Assembly (NCBI RefSeq): GCF_031177825.1
Contig: NZ_JAPSKE010000025.1
Location: forward strand, 22,354 to 86,353
Origin: Paenibacillus sp.
Lineage (GTDB): Bacteria; Bacillota; Bacilli; Paenibacillales; YIM-B00363
Direction: 5' to 3'
Length of the DNA stretch: 64,000 nt
Shown: one piece after another, positions 1 through 7,641 of the stretch
Layout: the number at the start of each line of letters is the position of its first letter
Numbering within the stretch: the first letter of the stretch is position 1
Notes under the pieces: model-generated
What the model was told of the DNA's origin: nothing
Seen by the model: only the letters and a program-made list of their open reading frames with translations
The model's database searches: none
Made by a program: the position numbers and the translations under genes

Positions 1-329
1 ATCGGAAGGACAATCCGGCGGAAGCATCGGCACTTGATTTCGGTCGCTGATGCTGAGTTTTGCGAACATATTGCTGATATGATTTTTCACCGTATTCTCG
101 CTGATCGCGAGTTCCGTCGCGATCTCCTTGTCGCTCATCCCGTAGTTGATGAGCCGGATGACCTCCTTTTCCCGCTTCGTAATCTTCGCGCTTGATCGTC
201 CGCCGCTTCTCCGTCTTGTCCCTCCTTCTCGCCGTTCTCCGCCGCGCTCCGCCCGAGACAGGTCGTATCGATCGAGATGCCGAATCCCCCCATCACCTCC
301 TCCCCCTCGACCGCGGGGAAATTCGTCAC
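1..329 (-). pseudogene. Broken LuxR-type HTH regulator, 3' part
   Basis: The minus strand near the window start encodes a clear LuxR/GerE-type DNA-binding domain (ITKREKEVIRLIN...GMSDKEIATELAIS...TVKNHISNMF), and the coding sequence runs off the window edge. Read upstream, that frame has no ATG, GTG or TTG before an in-frame stop near 395. A neighbouring frame opening with GTG at 329 instead reads like the end of a PAS-type sensor domain (PLQVTNFPA, then GGFGISID). I infer that one protein was broken by a frameshift around 190-270 and lost its 5' end, where the palindrome array at 371-540 now begins. The LuxR domain is certain; the PAS reading is tentative, and a sequencing indel could explain the shift. 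Confidence 0.6.
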
Positions 330-370
330 CTGAAGCGGAACCGCGCCCCCGTCCAGGTGTCGCGCGGCAA

Positions 371-540
371 ATAAGGGAATAACATGTTCTCTATTTGCGC
401 TCCCTGCCCCACATTTGCCTGAATAGGGAACATGAATTTACCTTATTTCGCTCGACGGCGAATAAGGAACATTCTTGTTCATGATTCGTCTCTTTTTGCC
501 GGGTTTGTCGAAAATAAGGAACTTTCCTGTTCCCTTATAG
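371..540. repeat. Array of four GGGAAC palindromes
   Basis: Four imperfect inverted repeats of the type (A/G)GGAAC-N4/5-GTTCCC, flanked by A/T. Their left arms begin at about 375, 426, 465 and 517, giving spacings of 51, 39 and 52 bp. The last copy is the best preserved (AGGAACtttccTGTTCCC). The spacers as well as the palindromes resemble the array at 49576-49766 in the same orientation, so the whole array is the homologous unit. It lies between the 3' end of tatA and the truncated 5' end of the LuxR-type gene. I see no gene in it. Confidence 0.8.
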
Positions 541-582
541 CTGGTTCGCGAGTTCCGGAATGCACGCCTGCTTCCTTGCACG

Positions 583-612
583 AAAAAAAGACGAGCCTCC
601 GCAGCTCGTCTT
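583..612 (-). terminator. Intrinsic terminator of the tatA operon
   Basis: On the minus strand a perfect stem GACGAGC / GCTCGTC closes a 7-nt loop and is followed by a run of seven T residues. It lies 16 nt past the tatA stop codon, as expected for the end of the 5-FCL/moaC/moaB/moeA/tatA transcript. Confidence 0.85.
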
Positions 613-627
613 CTCATCGTGAAACTC

Positions 628-903
628 TTATTCGGGCAATCGTTTGTCTTCCTTCTTCGCCTCCGCGACGATTTCGCCTTCGACGACGTTGCGCGGCGCA
701 GCGGCGGTCGAGGACGCGACGCGGGAATCCTTGCCCGAATCCGTCTTGTCGTCGTCGTCCTTCAGCAGCTCCTTCGTGCCTTCTTTGAATTCGCGCAGCG
801 TCCGTCCGAACGCGCGGCCGAGCTCCGGCAGCTTCTTCGGGCCGAACAAAATGAGCGCGATCAGGACGATCAAGATGATGCCCGGCAATCCTATGCTTTG
901 CAT
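628..903 (-). CDS. tatA: Twin-arginine translocase subunit TatA
   Basis: A 91-residue protein of the TatA/TatE family, the membrane subunit that oligomerises to let folded twin-arginine substrates cross the membrane. An N-terminal transmembrane helix (about residues 5-20, GIILIVLIALILFGP) is followed by the FGPKKLPELGR hinge that defines the family, an amphipathic helix, and a charged tail rich in Lys, Asp and Glu. The ATG follows GGAGG by about 10 nt. It is the last gene of a minus-strand cluster after molybdenum-cofactor genes, which fits export of molybdoenzymes. In B. subtilis tatAy also lies in the ydi region, paired with tatC; no tatC is visible here. Confidence 0.95.
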   Translation of the reverse strand: MQSIGLPGIILIVLIALILFGPKKLPELGRAFGRTLREFKEGTKELLKDDDDKTDSGKDSRVASSTAAAPRNVVEGEIVAEAKKEDKRLPE

Positions 904-919
904 GGCGGTACCGCCTCCT

Positions 920-1936
920 TTATTTGATCAATCCGCCGTAGCCGAGCCGGACGATGTCGGATCGTTCGATCCGCTCGCCGGCGCACACGCGGGGCAGGAG
1001 GACGTCGAACGAGGTGAACGGCTCGTAGATGACGGCGCCGGGCAAGCCGAAGATCGGCGTGCCGCCCGGCAAGTACCCGAACAGCATCATCGAGCCCGGC
1101 AGCATCGGGGTGCCGTACGAGACGATATCGGCGCCGGCTTTCTTGATCGCGCCCGGCGTTCGGTCGTCCGGATCGACGGACATGCCGCCGGTGACGAGAA
1201 TCAGATCGACGCCGCTCGCCTGGTAGTGTCGAATATGCTCGACGATGCTGTCCGTGTCGTCCGGGGAGAAGCGCTGCTCTACGACCTCCGAGCCGAGCGC
1301 CGCCAACTTGTCCCGCAGCACGGGGCCGAACTTGTCGTCGATGCGGCCGGTGAACACTTCGCCACCCGTCGTGACGATGCCCGCCTTCAGGCGGCGGAAC
1401 GGCTTCACCGCGACGATCGGCGCGCCGTTCGTCCGGTAGCGATGCTGCTGCGCCGTCGTTTCGAAACGGGCGACGGTCGCCTCCTCCACGACGAGCGGCA
1501 CGACTCTCGCCGCGGCGAGCGCCTTGCCGGGCTGCACGACCGCGTCATTCACGATCGTGCTGAACACGACATGTTCGATCTCGTTGGCCAGGTGGACGAA
1601 CGTCTCGTCGATTTTCGCCAATCCTAGAATCGTAGACTTCAAGCTGACTTTGCCTTCGCTCGGCTCGGTCGTCTCGATATAATCTCCCGCTGTCGCGCGC
1701 GCCATTCGGATCGCGGCGTCCTCCTCGTGCACCCAACCCTCGGGTACGTCGAGAATGTAAATATGCTCCTTGCCGATATCGAGCAGGAGCGGGATGTCTT
1801 CTTGGGCGATCGTATGCCCTTTGCGGAAGGCCCGTCCCTTGAATTCGCCCGGAACGATGCGCGTCAGATCGTGGCCCAGCCGCAGCCCGACCGCGTCCTG
1901 CACGCGCACTTCCTTCATCAGATGCTCGGGTTTCAT
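920..1936 (-). CDS. Molybdopterin-binding MoeA-like protein
   Basis: A 338-residue protein of the molybdopterin-binding MoeA/CinA-like group. The N-terminal part (MKEVRVQDAVGLRLGHDL...) resembles the stand-alone molybdopterin-binding proteins found with moaB. The C-terminal half carries the MoCF_biosynth fold, with GIVTTGGEVFTGRIDDKF, then LVTGGMSVDPDDRTP and GLPGAV. Such proteins bind molybdopterin and may assist molybdate insertion, but this one is shorter than classical MoeA (about 400 residues). The chosen ATG overlaps the moaB stop codon by 4 nt (ATGA) and is preceded by GGAGGA, so the two are translationally coupled. It may function as MoeA, but this is not proven. Confidence 0.85.
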   Translation of the reverse strand: MKPEHLMKEVRVQDAVGLRLGHDLTRIVPGEFKGRAFRKGHTIAQEDIPLLLDIGKEHIYILDVPEGWVHEEDAAIRMARATAGDYIETTEPSEGKVSLKSTILGLAKIDETFVHLANEIEHVVFSTIVNDAVVQPGKALAAARVVPLVVEEATVARFETTAQQHRYRTNGAPIVAVKPFRRLKAGIVTTGGEVFTGRIDDKFGPVLRDKLAALGSEVVEQRFSPDDTDSIVEHIRHYQASGVDLILVTGGMSVDPDDRTPGAIKKAGADIVSYGTPMLPGSMMLFGYLPGGTPIFGLPGAVIYEPFTSFDVLLPRVCAGERIERSDIVRLGYGGLIK

Positions 1937-2427
1937 TCCTCCGGCGCCTCCTCTTGTCCCGACAAGCTTCTCATCGCCGCTTCGAGGTCCGCCATGATCG
2001 CCATCATCGCCATGCTGACGCCCTTCGGGCGGCTCGGCAGATTGACGATCAGCGTGCTGCCGCGAAGCCCGGCCGTCCCGCGGAACAACGCGGACGGGAT
2101 GCGGCGCGACGCCTGGTTCCCGCGAATGAGCTCGCCGAAGCCGGGAATTTCCCGGTCGACGACTTGCCGCGTCGCCTCCGGCGTCACGTCTCGCACCTGC
2201 AGTCCGGACCCGCCGGTCGTCAGGATGAGGTCGGCTTGATGATATTCGGACATCTCGATCAAGGCGGCCATCACTTCGTCCATCTCGTCGGGCACCACCC
2301 GATCCTCGATGATATCCCCGTGCAGTTCCTCCTCCACCAGCTCCCGGATGACGAGCGCGCTCGTCGACTCCCGCTCCCCTCGGGCGCCGCGGTCGCTGGC
2401 GGTCAGAATCGCCACTTTCCATCGCAT
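1933..2427 (-). CDS. moaB: Molybdenum cofactor protein MoaB/MogA family
   Basis: A 164-residue single-domain MoCF_biosynth protein. It has the molybdopterin-binding signature LTTGGSGLQVRDVTPEATR and an N-terminal strand followed by TASDRGARGE. MogA-type enzymes adenylylate molybdopterin before metal insertion; MoaB is the close homologue in many bacteria and is the safer name here. The ATG (MRWKVAIL) follows a purine-rich GGGGGAGAGAG stretch. The gene is coupled to the MoeA-like gene downstream (4-nt overlap) and starts 48 nt after moaC. Confidence 0.9.
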   Translation of the reverse strand: MRWKVAILTASDRGARGERESTSALVIRELVEEELHGDIIEDRVVPDEMDEVMAALIEMSEYHQADLILTTGGSGLQVRDVTPEATRQVVDREIPGFGELIRGNQASRRIPSALFRGTAGLRGSTLIVNLPSRPKGVSMAMMAIMADLEAAMRSLSGQEEAPEE

Positions 2428-2474
2428 GGTCTCTCTCCCCCTCGTTCTCGCAGCCAAAAGGATGGCATCGCCGG

Positions 2475-2945
2475 TCATTCGCGGACGAAATCTCCGCTCT
2501 TGCCGCCGGTTTTCCGTTCGAGCCGCGTCGGCCCGATCGTCATCGCCTTGTCCATCGCCTTGCACATGTCGTAGACGGTCAGCGCGGCGACGGAGACGGC
2601 GGTCAGCGCCTCCATCTCGACGCCCGTGCCGCCCGTCGTCCGCACCGTCGCTTCGATCCGGAGCGTCTCCGCCCCGTCGTCGTCGAAGGCGACGTCGACC
2701 CCGGTGATGCGGATCGGATGGCACATCGGAATGACGTCCGACGTCTTCTTCGCCGCCATAATGCCGGCGACCTGCGCGACCGCGAGCACGTCGCCCTTGG
2801 CCGTCTTGCCGGCCTTAATCGCTTGCAGCGTCTCCGGCCGCATGACGACTTCCGTCGTCGCCGTCGCCGTCCGTTCCGTGTCGGCTTTACCGGAAATATC
2901 GACCATCCGGGCGCGGCCTTGTTCGTTGAAATGCGTCAGCTCCAA
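2475..2945 (-). CDS. moaC: Cyclic pyranopterin monophosphate synthase MoaC
   Basis: A 156-residue protein that, with MoaA, makes cyclic pyranopterin monophosphate, the first committed intermediate of molybdenum cofactor. The family signatures are present: MVDISGK near the N-terminus, the active-site segment IPMCHPIRI, and GTGVEMEALTAVSVAALTVYDMCKA. The start is TTG at 2945 (read as Met-Glu-Leu-Thr-His), 8 nt after GGGAGGAG, inside the end of the preceding gene with a 10-nt overlap. moaC also lies beside the ABC-F gene in B. subtilis (ydiG-ydiF). No moaA is visible in the window. Confidence 0.95.
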   Translation of the reverse strand: MELTHFNEQGRARMVDISGKADTERTATATTEVVMRPETLQAIKAGKTAKGDVLAVAQVAGIMAAKKTSDVIPMCHPIRITGVDVAFDDDGAETLRIEATVRTTGGTGVEMEALTAVSVAALTVYDMCKAMDKAMTIGPTRLERKTGGKSGDFVRE

Positions 2946-3583
2946 AGATAAGCTCCTCCCGTCTTACAATCGATGATGCCTTCCTCCGTCAGTAGGAAGC
3001 GTACGCGGACGTCGTGCGGCTCCGTCGGCACGACGTCGACGATCTGCGCCGCGAACGCAGGCGCGGCGAGAAGGATCGCGCCGGCGTCGATCGCGGCGCG
3101 GTGCGGCGCAAGGAGGCGATCGTAGTAGCCTCCGCCGTAGCCGAGACGCCCGCCGCGGGCGTCGAAGGCGAGCCCGGGGACGAGCGTCAGCGTCCCCGGG
3201 GCCAGCGCCGCCAGGGGCGCGTGCGGCGCGGGTTCGAGGATGCCGTACGTCCCCGGCATCAGCTCTTGTTCCCCTGCCACGTCGTGCAGGGTCATCGCCT
3301 TCGCGGCGGCGTCCACGCGCGGCGCCGCCACGGGGATGCCGCGCGCCCAGCACCAGCGCGCGAGCCCCGCGGCGTCCGCTTCCGAGCGGAACGCGGCGTA
3401 CCACGCGAGCCGCCGCGGCCGCTCGCCGTCCGGCGGGGCGCCCCAGGCGAACGCGCCCGCCTCCCAAGCGGCGATCGCGTGCCGCGCGAGCCGCTCGGAC
3501 CGCGCCGCGCGCTCCTCCGGCGGAATCGCGTCGCGCGCCCCGGTCATCCGCGCGCGGAGCTCGCGTTTGGTTTCCGAAATCAT
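2936..3583 (-). CDS. 5-formyltetrahydrofolate cyclo-ligase
   Basis: A 215-residue enzyme that converts 5-formyl-THF to 5,10-methenyl-THF using ATP. Diagnostic parts are the N-terminal K-R-x-x-R-x-R segment (KRELRARM), PRVDAAAKAMTLHDV in the middle, and the nucleotide/substrate loop LVPGLAFDARGGRLGYGGGYYDR near residues 140-165. The ATG at 3583 follows GGGAGG. It heads the minus-strand MoCo/tatA gene group, is divergent from the ABC-F gene, and overlaps moaC by 10 nt. Its coupling to moaC is a local arrangement, not an obvious metabolic link. Confidence 0.93.
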   Translation of the reverse strand: MISETKRELRARMTGARDAIPPEERAARSERLARHAIAAWEAGAFAWGAPPDGERPRRLAWYAAFRSEADAAGLARWCWARGIPVAAPRVDAAAKAMTLHDVAGEQELMPGTYGILEPAPHAPLAALAPGTLTLVPGLAFDARGGRLGYGGGYYDRLLAPHRAAIDAGAILLAAPAFAAQIVDVVPTEPHDVRVRFLLTEEGIIDCKTGGAYLWS

Positions 3584-3630
3584 TCCCGGCGGACCTCCCG
3601 ATGACGACAGTCGTCCTGTTCTTTCTACAT

Positions 3631-3639
3631 ATTGTAACA
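3631..3639 (-). promoter_or_regulatory. Extended -10 promoter for the 5-FCL/moaC/tatA cluster
   Basis: The minus strand reads TGTTACAAT, an extended -10 element (TGn followed by TACAAT), about 50 nt before the cyclo-ligase start. A TTGCAG hexamer lies 19 nt upstream, longer than ideal. I infer that this drives the minus-strand cluster. Confidence 0.45.
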
Positions 3640-3760
3640 TACTTGGGGACAGGGACTGCAATCGAACGAGAGTCGCGTTTCTTGCGACTGGCGCGTTCGC
3701 GGCGATTCCGATACACTGAAAGCATTGGGTTTTCGCTTATTTTCGCGGAGGGACGTCATC

Positions 3761-5692
3761 ATGTTATTGCAAGCTTCCGGCATCGGGAAACAATACGGCG
3801 CCACGGTCATCTTATCGAATATTCATCTCCAGGTCGGCGAACGGGAGCGCATCGGGCTCGTCGGCGCCAACGGCGCGGGCAAGTCCACGCTGCTGCGCAT
3901 CTTGGCCGGCGAGACGTCCTGCGACGGCGGCCAGCTGTTCTACGCCAAGGGCGCGACGCTCGGTTACCTCGCGCAGAACAGCGGCTTGCAGTCCGACCGG
4001 TCGATCGCGCACGAGATGCGCGCCGTCTTCGCCGACCTGCTCGCCATCGAACAAGAGCTGCGCGAGCTCGAAGCCCGCATGGCCGATCCCCGGCTCGCGG
4101 ACGAGCCCGCCGCCTACGAGCAAGTGCTGGCGCGGTACGCTTCGTTGTCCGAGACGTTTCGCGAGCGCGACGGCTATGCGATCGAAGCGACGATCCGCGG
4201 CGTCCTACACGGCATGGGCTTCGGCGACACGCCGCCGGAGACGATCGTCTCCACGTTGAGCGGCGGTCAGAAGACGCGCCTCGCCTTGGCTCGGCTGCTG
4301 CTGCAGAAGCCGGACCTGCTCATGCTGGACGAGCCGACCAACTACCTCGATATCGAAACGCTGACGTGGCTCGAACAATATTTACGCGGTTATCCCGGCG
4401 CGGTGCTGGTCGTCTCCCACGACCGGTACTTTTTGGACGCGCTCGTCGACGTCATTTACGAAATCGAACGCACCTCGTCCAAGCGTTACGTCGGCAATTA
4501 CTCCAGATTCGTAGAGCTGAAGGCCGCCGACTACGAACGGAACATGAAATTATACGAAAAGCAGCAGGACGAAATCGCAAGGCTGGAAGACTTCGTCCGC
4601 CGCAACATCGTCCGCGCGTCCACGACCAAGCGAGCGCAGAGCCGGCGCAAACAGCTCGAACGCATGGAGCGGATCGATCGTCCGGGCGGCGAGCTGAAGA
4701 GAGCGTCTTTCAGCTTCGAGGTCGATCGCATCTCGGGCAAGGATGTGCTCGAAGTGCGAGATCTCGCCATGTCGTACGACGGAGGGGAGACGAAGCTGTT
4801 CCGCGGCGTCAGCTTCGAGGTGCGGCGCGGCGACTCCGTCGCGATCATCGGACCGAACGGAATCGGCAAGTCGACGCTGCTGAAGGCGCTCGTCGGCGAT
4901 ATGAAGCCGGCCGCCGGCTCGTTGTATTGGGGCGCCAACGTATCCATCGGGTATTACGACCAGGAACAAACCGGATTGACGCCGAGCAACACCGTCATGG
5001 AGGAGCTTTGGAACGACTATCCCGGTCTCGAGGAGGTTCGCATCCGGACCGTGCTGGGCAATTTTTTGTTCAGCGGCGAGGACGTGACGAAGCGAATCTC
5101 CTCTTTAAGCGGCGGGGAAAAGGCTCGCGTCGCTTTAGCGAAGCTCATGCTTAAGAACGCCAATGTTCTGATCCTCGACGAGCCGACGAACCATCTCGAC
5201 CTCGTGAGCAAGGAAGTGCTGGAGTCCGCCTTGCTCGATTACGAAGGAACGCTGCTGTTCATTTCCCACGACCGTTACTTCCTGAATCGGATGGCGGAAC
5301 AAGTCGTGGAGCTGCGTCCGGACGGCATTCGACATTTCCTGGGAAATTACGACGATTATCTCGAAAAGCTGCAGGAACTGGCGGAAATCAACAACGCGAA
5401 GTCCGCCGTTTCGACAAAATCGAACGCCGCCGCCGTCGAGCCGCCTCCGGCCGCTTCTTACGAAGCCGAGAAGCAAAACAAACGCGAAGAGCGCAACCGC
5501 CAACGGCGCATCGAACAGCTCGAAGCAGACATCGCCGCCGCCGAAACCGACATCGCGTCCATGGAAGAGCGTTTGACCGACCCGGCCGTCTATAACGACT
5601 ATTTGGCGGTCCAGCAGCTGCAAGCGGAGATCGATGCCCGGAAGACGCAGCTCGCCGGTTGGTACGCAGAGTGGGAAACGTTAATGCAATAA
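3761..5692 (+). CDS. ydiF: ABC-F family ATPase (YdiF-type)
   Basis: A 643-residue soluble protein with two ABC nucleotide-binding domains. Walker A motifs GANGAGKST (35-43) and GPNGIGKST (364-372), signatures LSGGQ and LSGGE, and two LDEPTN Walker B motifs are all intact. The charged linker at about 240-320 is the ribosome-interacting region of ABC-F proteins, and a C-terminal coiled coil covers about 565-640. There are no membrane segments, so it is a translation factor or ribosome-protection type ATPase rather than a transporter. The ATG at 3761 follows GGAGGG by 8 nt. ydiF is the B. subtilis gene at this place in the order tsaD-ydiF-moaC. Antibiotic resistance cannot be judged from sequence. 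Confidence 0.9.
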   Translation: MLLQASGIGKQYGATVILSNIHLQVGERERIGLVGANGAGKSTLLRILAGETSCDGGQLFYAKGATLGYLAQNSGLQSDRSIAHEMRAVFADLLAIEQELRELEARMADPRLADEPAAYEQVLARYASLSETFRERDGYAIEATIRGVLHGMGFGDTPPETIVSTLSGGQKTRLALARLLLQKPDLLMLDEPTNYLDIETLTWLEQYLRGYPGAVLVVSHDRYFLDALVDVIYEIERTSSKRYVGNYSRFVELKAADYERNMKLYEKQQDEIARLEDFVRRNIVRASTTKRAQSRRKQLERMERIDRPGGELKRASFSFEVDRISGKDVLEVRDLAMSYDGGETKLFRGVSFEVRRGDSVAIIGPNGIGKSTLLKALVGDMKPAAGSLYWGANVSIGYYDQEQTGLTPSNTVMEELWNDYPGLEEVRIRTVLGNFLFSGEDVTKRISSLSGGEKARVALAKLMLKNANVLILDEPTNHLDLVSKEVLESALLDYEGTLLFISHDRYFLNRMAEQVVELRPDGIRHFLGNYDDYLEKLQELAEINNAKSAVSTKSNAAAVEPPPAASYEAEKQNKREERNRQRRIEQLEADIAAAETDIASMEERLTDPAVYNDYLAVQQLQAEIDARKTQLAGWYAEWETLMQ

Positions 5693-5702
5693 GTTGCACA
5701 TG

Positions 5703-5790
5703 TTATCCACAAATTCGGGGTAACTACCTGTGGATAATGTGTATAACATATATTTCACAGCGTTAAATTAACAAATTTTCATGTGGATAG
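5703..5790. promoter_or_regulatory. Cluster of three DnaA boxes
   Basis: Two perfect DnaA boxes in opposite orientation, TTATCCACA at 5703-5711 and TGTGGATAA at 5729-5737, and a third one-mismatch box TGTGGATAG at 5782-5790, lie in an AT-rich stretch just after the ABC-F stop codon. B. subtilis is known to carry DnaA-box clusters outside oriC, and from memory one is near gcp (tsaD), i.e. in this gene neighbourhood. I infer a DnaA-titrating or DnaA-regulated site. No dnaA or dnaN lies here, so it is not oriC. Confidence 0.75.
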
Positions 5791-5910
5791 ATTCGGGGGA
5801 TAACCTCTTTTCCACGACGGGAAATGGGGCTCAGCGCCCGCCCTCGGTCCGCCGAGGCCATGTAGTCGGACTTCCCCCGACTATTCGCCCCACCGGCTCC
5901 GCGCCATCGC

Positions 5911-5952
5911 AAAAACATCGCCCCTTCCGTCCGCCGGGAGGGGCGATGTTTT
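5911..5952 (-). terminator. Terminator of the Tad operon (bidirectional)
   Basis: A long stem AAAACATCGCCCCT / AGGGGCGATGTTTT with a short loop lies directly after the stop codon of the last Tad gene (5955) and about 220 bp after the ABC-F gene. The A and T tails on both sides allow it to work in either direction. Confidence 0.8.
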
Positions 5953-5954
5953 GG

Positions 5955-6506
5955 TCAGCGGAACCGTACGCTTGCGACGCTGGAGAGCACGATCGGCTCC
6001 AGGACGCCGCGGACGCGTTGATGCACTTCGACGACGGCCACGACGGACGGTCCGTAGACGGTGACGTCGACCTGGCGCGTCGTCTCTTGACTCGTGCCTT
6101 CGCGCGCAACCACCGTACGCCGCACCGTCGCGGGGTAGGCCGGCGCCGTCACGAACTCTAACCGATGAACGACGGGCGCAGCCTCCAGACGGCCGTCTTC
6201 CGCCGGCTCCCCCGCCTCGTCCAACCCGAAGTTCAAGCGCAGAAACCGCGCGAACTCCGTCCGACCGGCCGACTCGTCCCAAACCAGCCGGCCGAAGGCG
6301 GCCTCCTGCATGTCCACATGCAGCGCCGCCGCGTGCGTCGCCCGGTCGAGCGCCAGCTTCGACTTCGTCTTATTCGCGGACTGAAGCATCCAATCGACCG
6401 ACGTCACCAGCAGCAGGACGGCGCACAGCACGCCCAGCAGCGCGAACAACAGCACATGCGCGCCGCCTCGTTCGTCCCGAAGCAACGACGGCGGACGCTT
6501 ATTCAT
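5955..6506 (-). CDS. TadG-like pilus-associated membrane protein
   Basis: A 183-residue protein with an N-terminal RDERGGAHVL signature followed by one transmembrane helix (about residues 17-40) and a predicted external domain. The D-E-R-G-x-A motif before a helix is shared with TadE/TadG pseudopilin-like proteins of Flp pilus loci. It overlaps the upstream TadE-like gene by 8 nt and ends the operon just before the terminator. Its exact role (minor pseudopilin or surface anchor) is inferred from position only. Confidence 0.65.
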   Translation of the reverse strand: MNKRPPSLLRDERGGAHVLLFALLGVLCAVLLLVTSVDWMLQSANKTKSKLALDRATHAAALHVDMQEAAFGRLVWDESAGRTEFARFLRLNFGLDEAGEPAEDGRLEAAPVVHRLEFVTAPAYPATVRRTVVAREGTSQETTRQVDVTVYGPSVVAVVEVHQRVRGVLEPIVLSSVASVRFR

Positions 6507-6942
6507 ACGCCTCGCTCTTCCCGTGCAGCACGACGCGATACAAGCCTTCGTCCCCGCCCGCCCCTCCGCCTAATAACCCCAACAGTCGAGTAACGTTCGG
6601 GGCGGGATACGAGATCGTCACCGTCACGATGCCGTCCGGGTCGTCGCGCAGCACCTTGCTTACCGTACTGCCTGCGAACGACGGATAGGCGACGCCGTTC
6701 CGCGTCGTAGGCTCGAGCCCCAGCTCCGCGAGCCGCGTCACGGTCGCCGTCATCACTTCCGGACTGACGTAGCCGACCGCCTCCGCTTCTTTCAACGCAT
6801 GGTTCGCTACGACGTTCAGGTGGCTGCCCTTCATCAAATATACGAAAAACGGAATGCCCGCAAAGCAAACGAACAACAGCAGCGGAAATACGAATAAAGT
6901 CACCAGCAGCGTATCCGCGCCGCCTCTCTCGTCCATGCGCAT
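6499..6942 (-). CDS. TadE-like / DUF4320-type membrane protein
   Basis: A 147-residue protein beginning MRMDERGGADTLLVTLF, i.e. a short cytoplasmic head, the TadE-like D-E-R-G-x-A motif, one transmembrane helix (about 10-33), and an external domain ending in a possible beta sandwich (IVTVTISYPAP). Gram-positive Tad loci often encode such short proteins annotated as DUF4320. It lies in tight operon order between the mini membrane peptides and the TadG-like gene. The assignment rests on motif and context. Confidence 0.65.
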   Translation of the reverse strand: MRMDERGGADTLLVTLFVFPLLLFVCFAGIPFFVYLMKGSHLNVVANHALKEAEAVGYVSPEVMTATVTRLAELGLEPTTRNGVAYPSFAGSTVSKVLRDDPDGIVTVTISYPAPNVTRLLGLLGGGAGGDEGLYRVVLHGKSEAYE

Positions 6943-6951
6943 AACCTTCTC

Positions 6952-7107
6952 CTAGTTCGACACGTAATCGAAGCTTCGTACGCTTTCCAATATCGAATCG
7001 TGGCCTTCTCGAACCGCGTCGTTCACGCCCGCGCCGCCTTGAAAGACGTACACGGCGAGACCGAAAATCAACACGAGCAACGACAATGTAACCGTCAGCT
7101 TCGACAT
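6952..7107 (-). CDS. Mini membrane peptide, 51 aa, Tad operon
   Basis: A 51-residue peptide with one N-terminal transmembrane helix (KLTVTLSLLVLIFGLAVYVF) and a short polar tail. Its ATG overlaps the stop codon of the preceding peptide gene by one base (TAATG). No independent Shine-Dalgarno sequence is visible, so translation is probably coupled. The size and helix placement resemble Flp pilins, but the usual cleavable leader with a Gly/Glu processing site is absent. It is one of four such genes in a row. Confidence 0.7.
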   Translation of the reverse strand: MSKLTVTLSLLVLIFGLAVYVFQGGAGVNDAVREGHDSILESVRSFDYVSN

Positions 7108-7283
7108 TACGGCGTCGTGGAACGGACGGCGCCGGACGAGTCGACGCCCAAGCTCGCGTTCGTCAACGCCGTGCCGATATCTCCTCCTCGGTCGACGACC
7201 TGCGTCGCGACGCCGTCCCCTACGATCAATACCGCTCCCAACAACAAGACGCATAAAGCCAATGCTACGCCGATCTTACTCAT
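7107..7283 (-). CDS. Mini membrane peptide, 58 aa, near-copy of the next upstream gene
   Basis: A 58-residue peptide starting MSKIGVALALCVLLLGAVLI and ending SSGAVRSTTP, with an ATG at 7283 about 7 nt after GGGAGGA. It is almost identical to the 59-residue peptide at 7321-7500, differing at only a handful of positions in the C-terminal half (for example RGGD against RGRD), so the two arose by recent tandem duplication. A single hydrophobic helix at the N-terminus is followed by a 35-residue polar tail. It may be a pilin or pseudopilin subunit. It has no classical prepilin leader. Confidence 0.75.
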   Translation of the reverse strand: MSKIGVALALCVLLLGAVLIVGDGVATQVVDRGGDIGTALTNASLGVDSSGAVRSTTP

Positions 7284-7320
7284 TTCCTATTCCTCCCTCG
7301 GTAGATTGTCCCTCGCCGCA

Positions 7321-7500
7321 TTACGGCGTCGTCGAATTCACGGCGCCGGTCGAGTTGTCCACGCCCAGATTGCCGTTCGTCAGCGCCGTACCGATATCCC
7401 GTCCCCGGTCGACGACCTGCGTCGCGACGCCGTCGCCCACGATAAGCACCGCCCCTAACAACAGTACGCATAACGCCAATGCAACGCCGATTTTACTCAT
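7321..7500 (-). CDS. Mini membrane peptide, 59 aa, tandem paralogue
   Basis: A 59-residue peptide, MSKIGVALALCVLLLGAVLI at the N-terminus, then VGDGVATQVVDRGRDIG and a Ser/Thr/Asn-rich end. The start at 7500 follows GGAGGATC by a short distance; longer upstream extension in this frame lacks a better ribosome site. It pairs with the near-identical gene at 7107-7283. Together these are the best pilin candidates of the locus, although no prepilin peptidase is visible in the window. Confidence 0.75.
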   Translation of the reverse strand: MSKIGVALALCVLLLGAVLIVGDGVATQVVDRGRDIGTALTNGNLGVDNSTGAVNSTTP

Positions 7501-7641
7501 GACATGATCCTCCTTCGATGGGTTGTCCCGCTCCTTGGCGAGAGAAATGAAATCCTTGACCTTCAACATGCGATCGGCGCCTCCCTCCTTCCATGGAGCC
7601 AGGGCCGTGCGCTCGGCAATTCCTTTCCTCCGAACGCCCCT

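Noticed and set aside
371..540. CRISPR array
   Set aside because: The regularly spaced units are short imperfect palindromes, their spacers are shared between homologous arrays, and no cas gene is present.
5703..5790. Chromosomal replication origin
   Set aside because: DnaA boxes are present, but dnaA, dnaN and the other oriC-flanking genes are absent, and only three boxes are seen.
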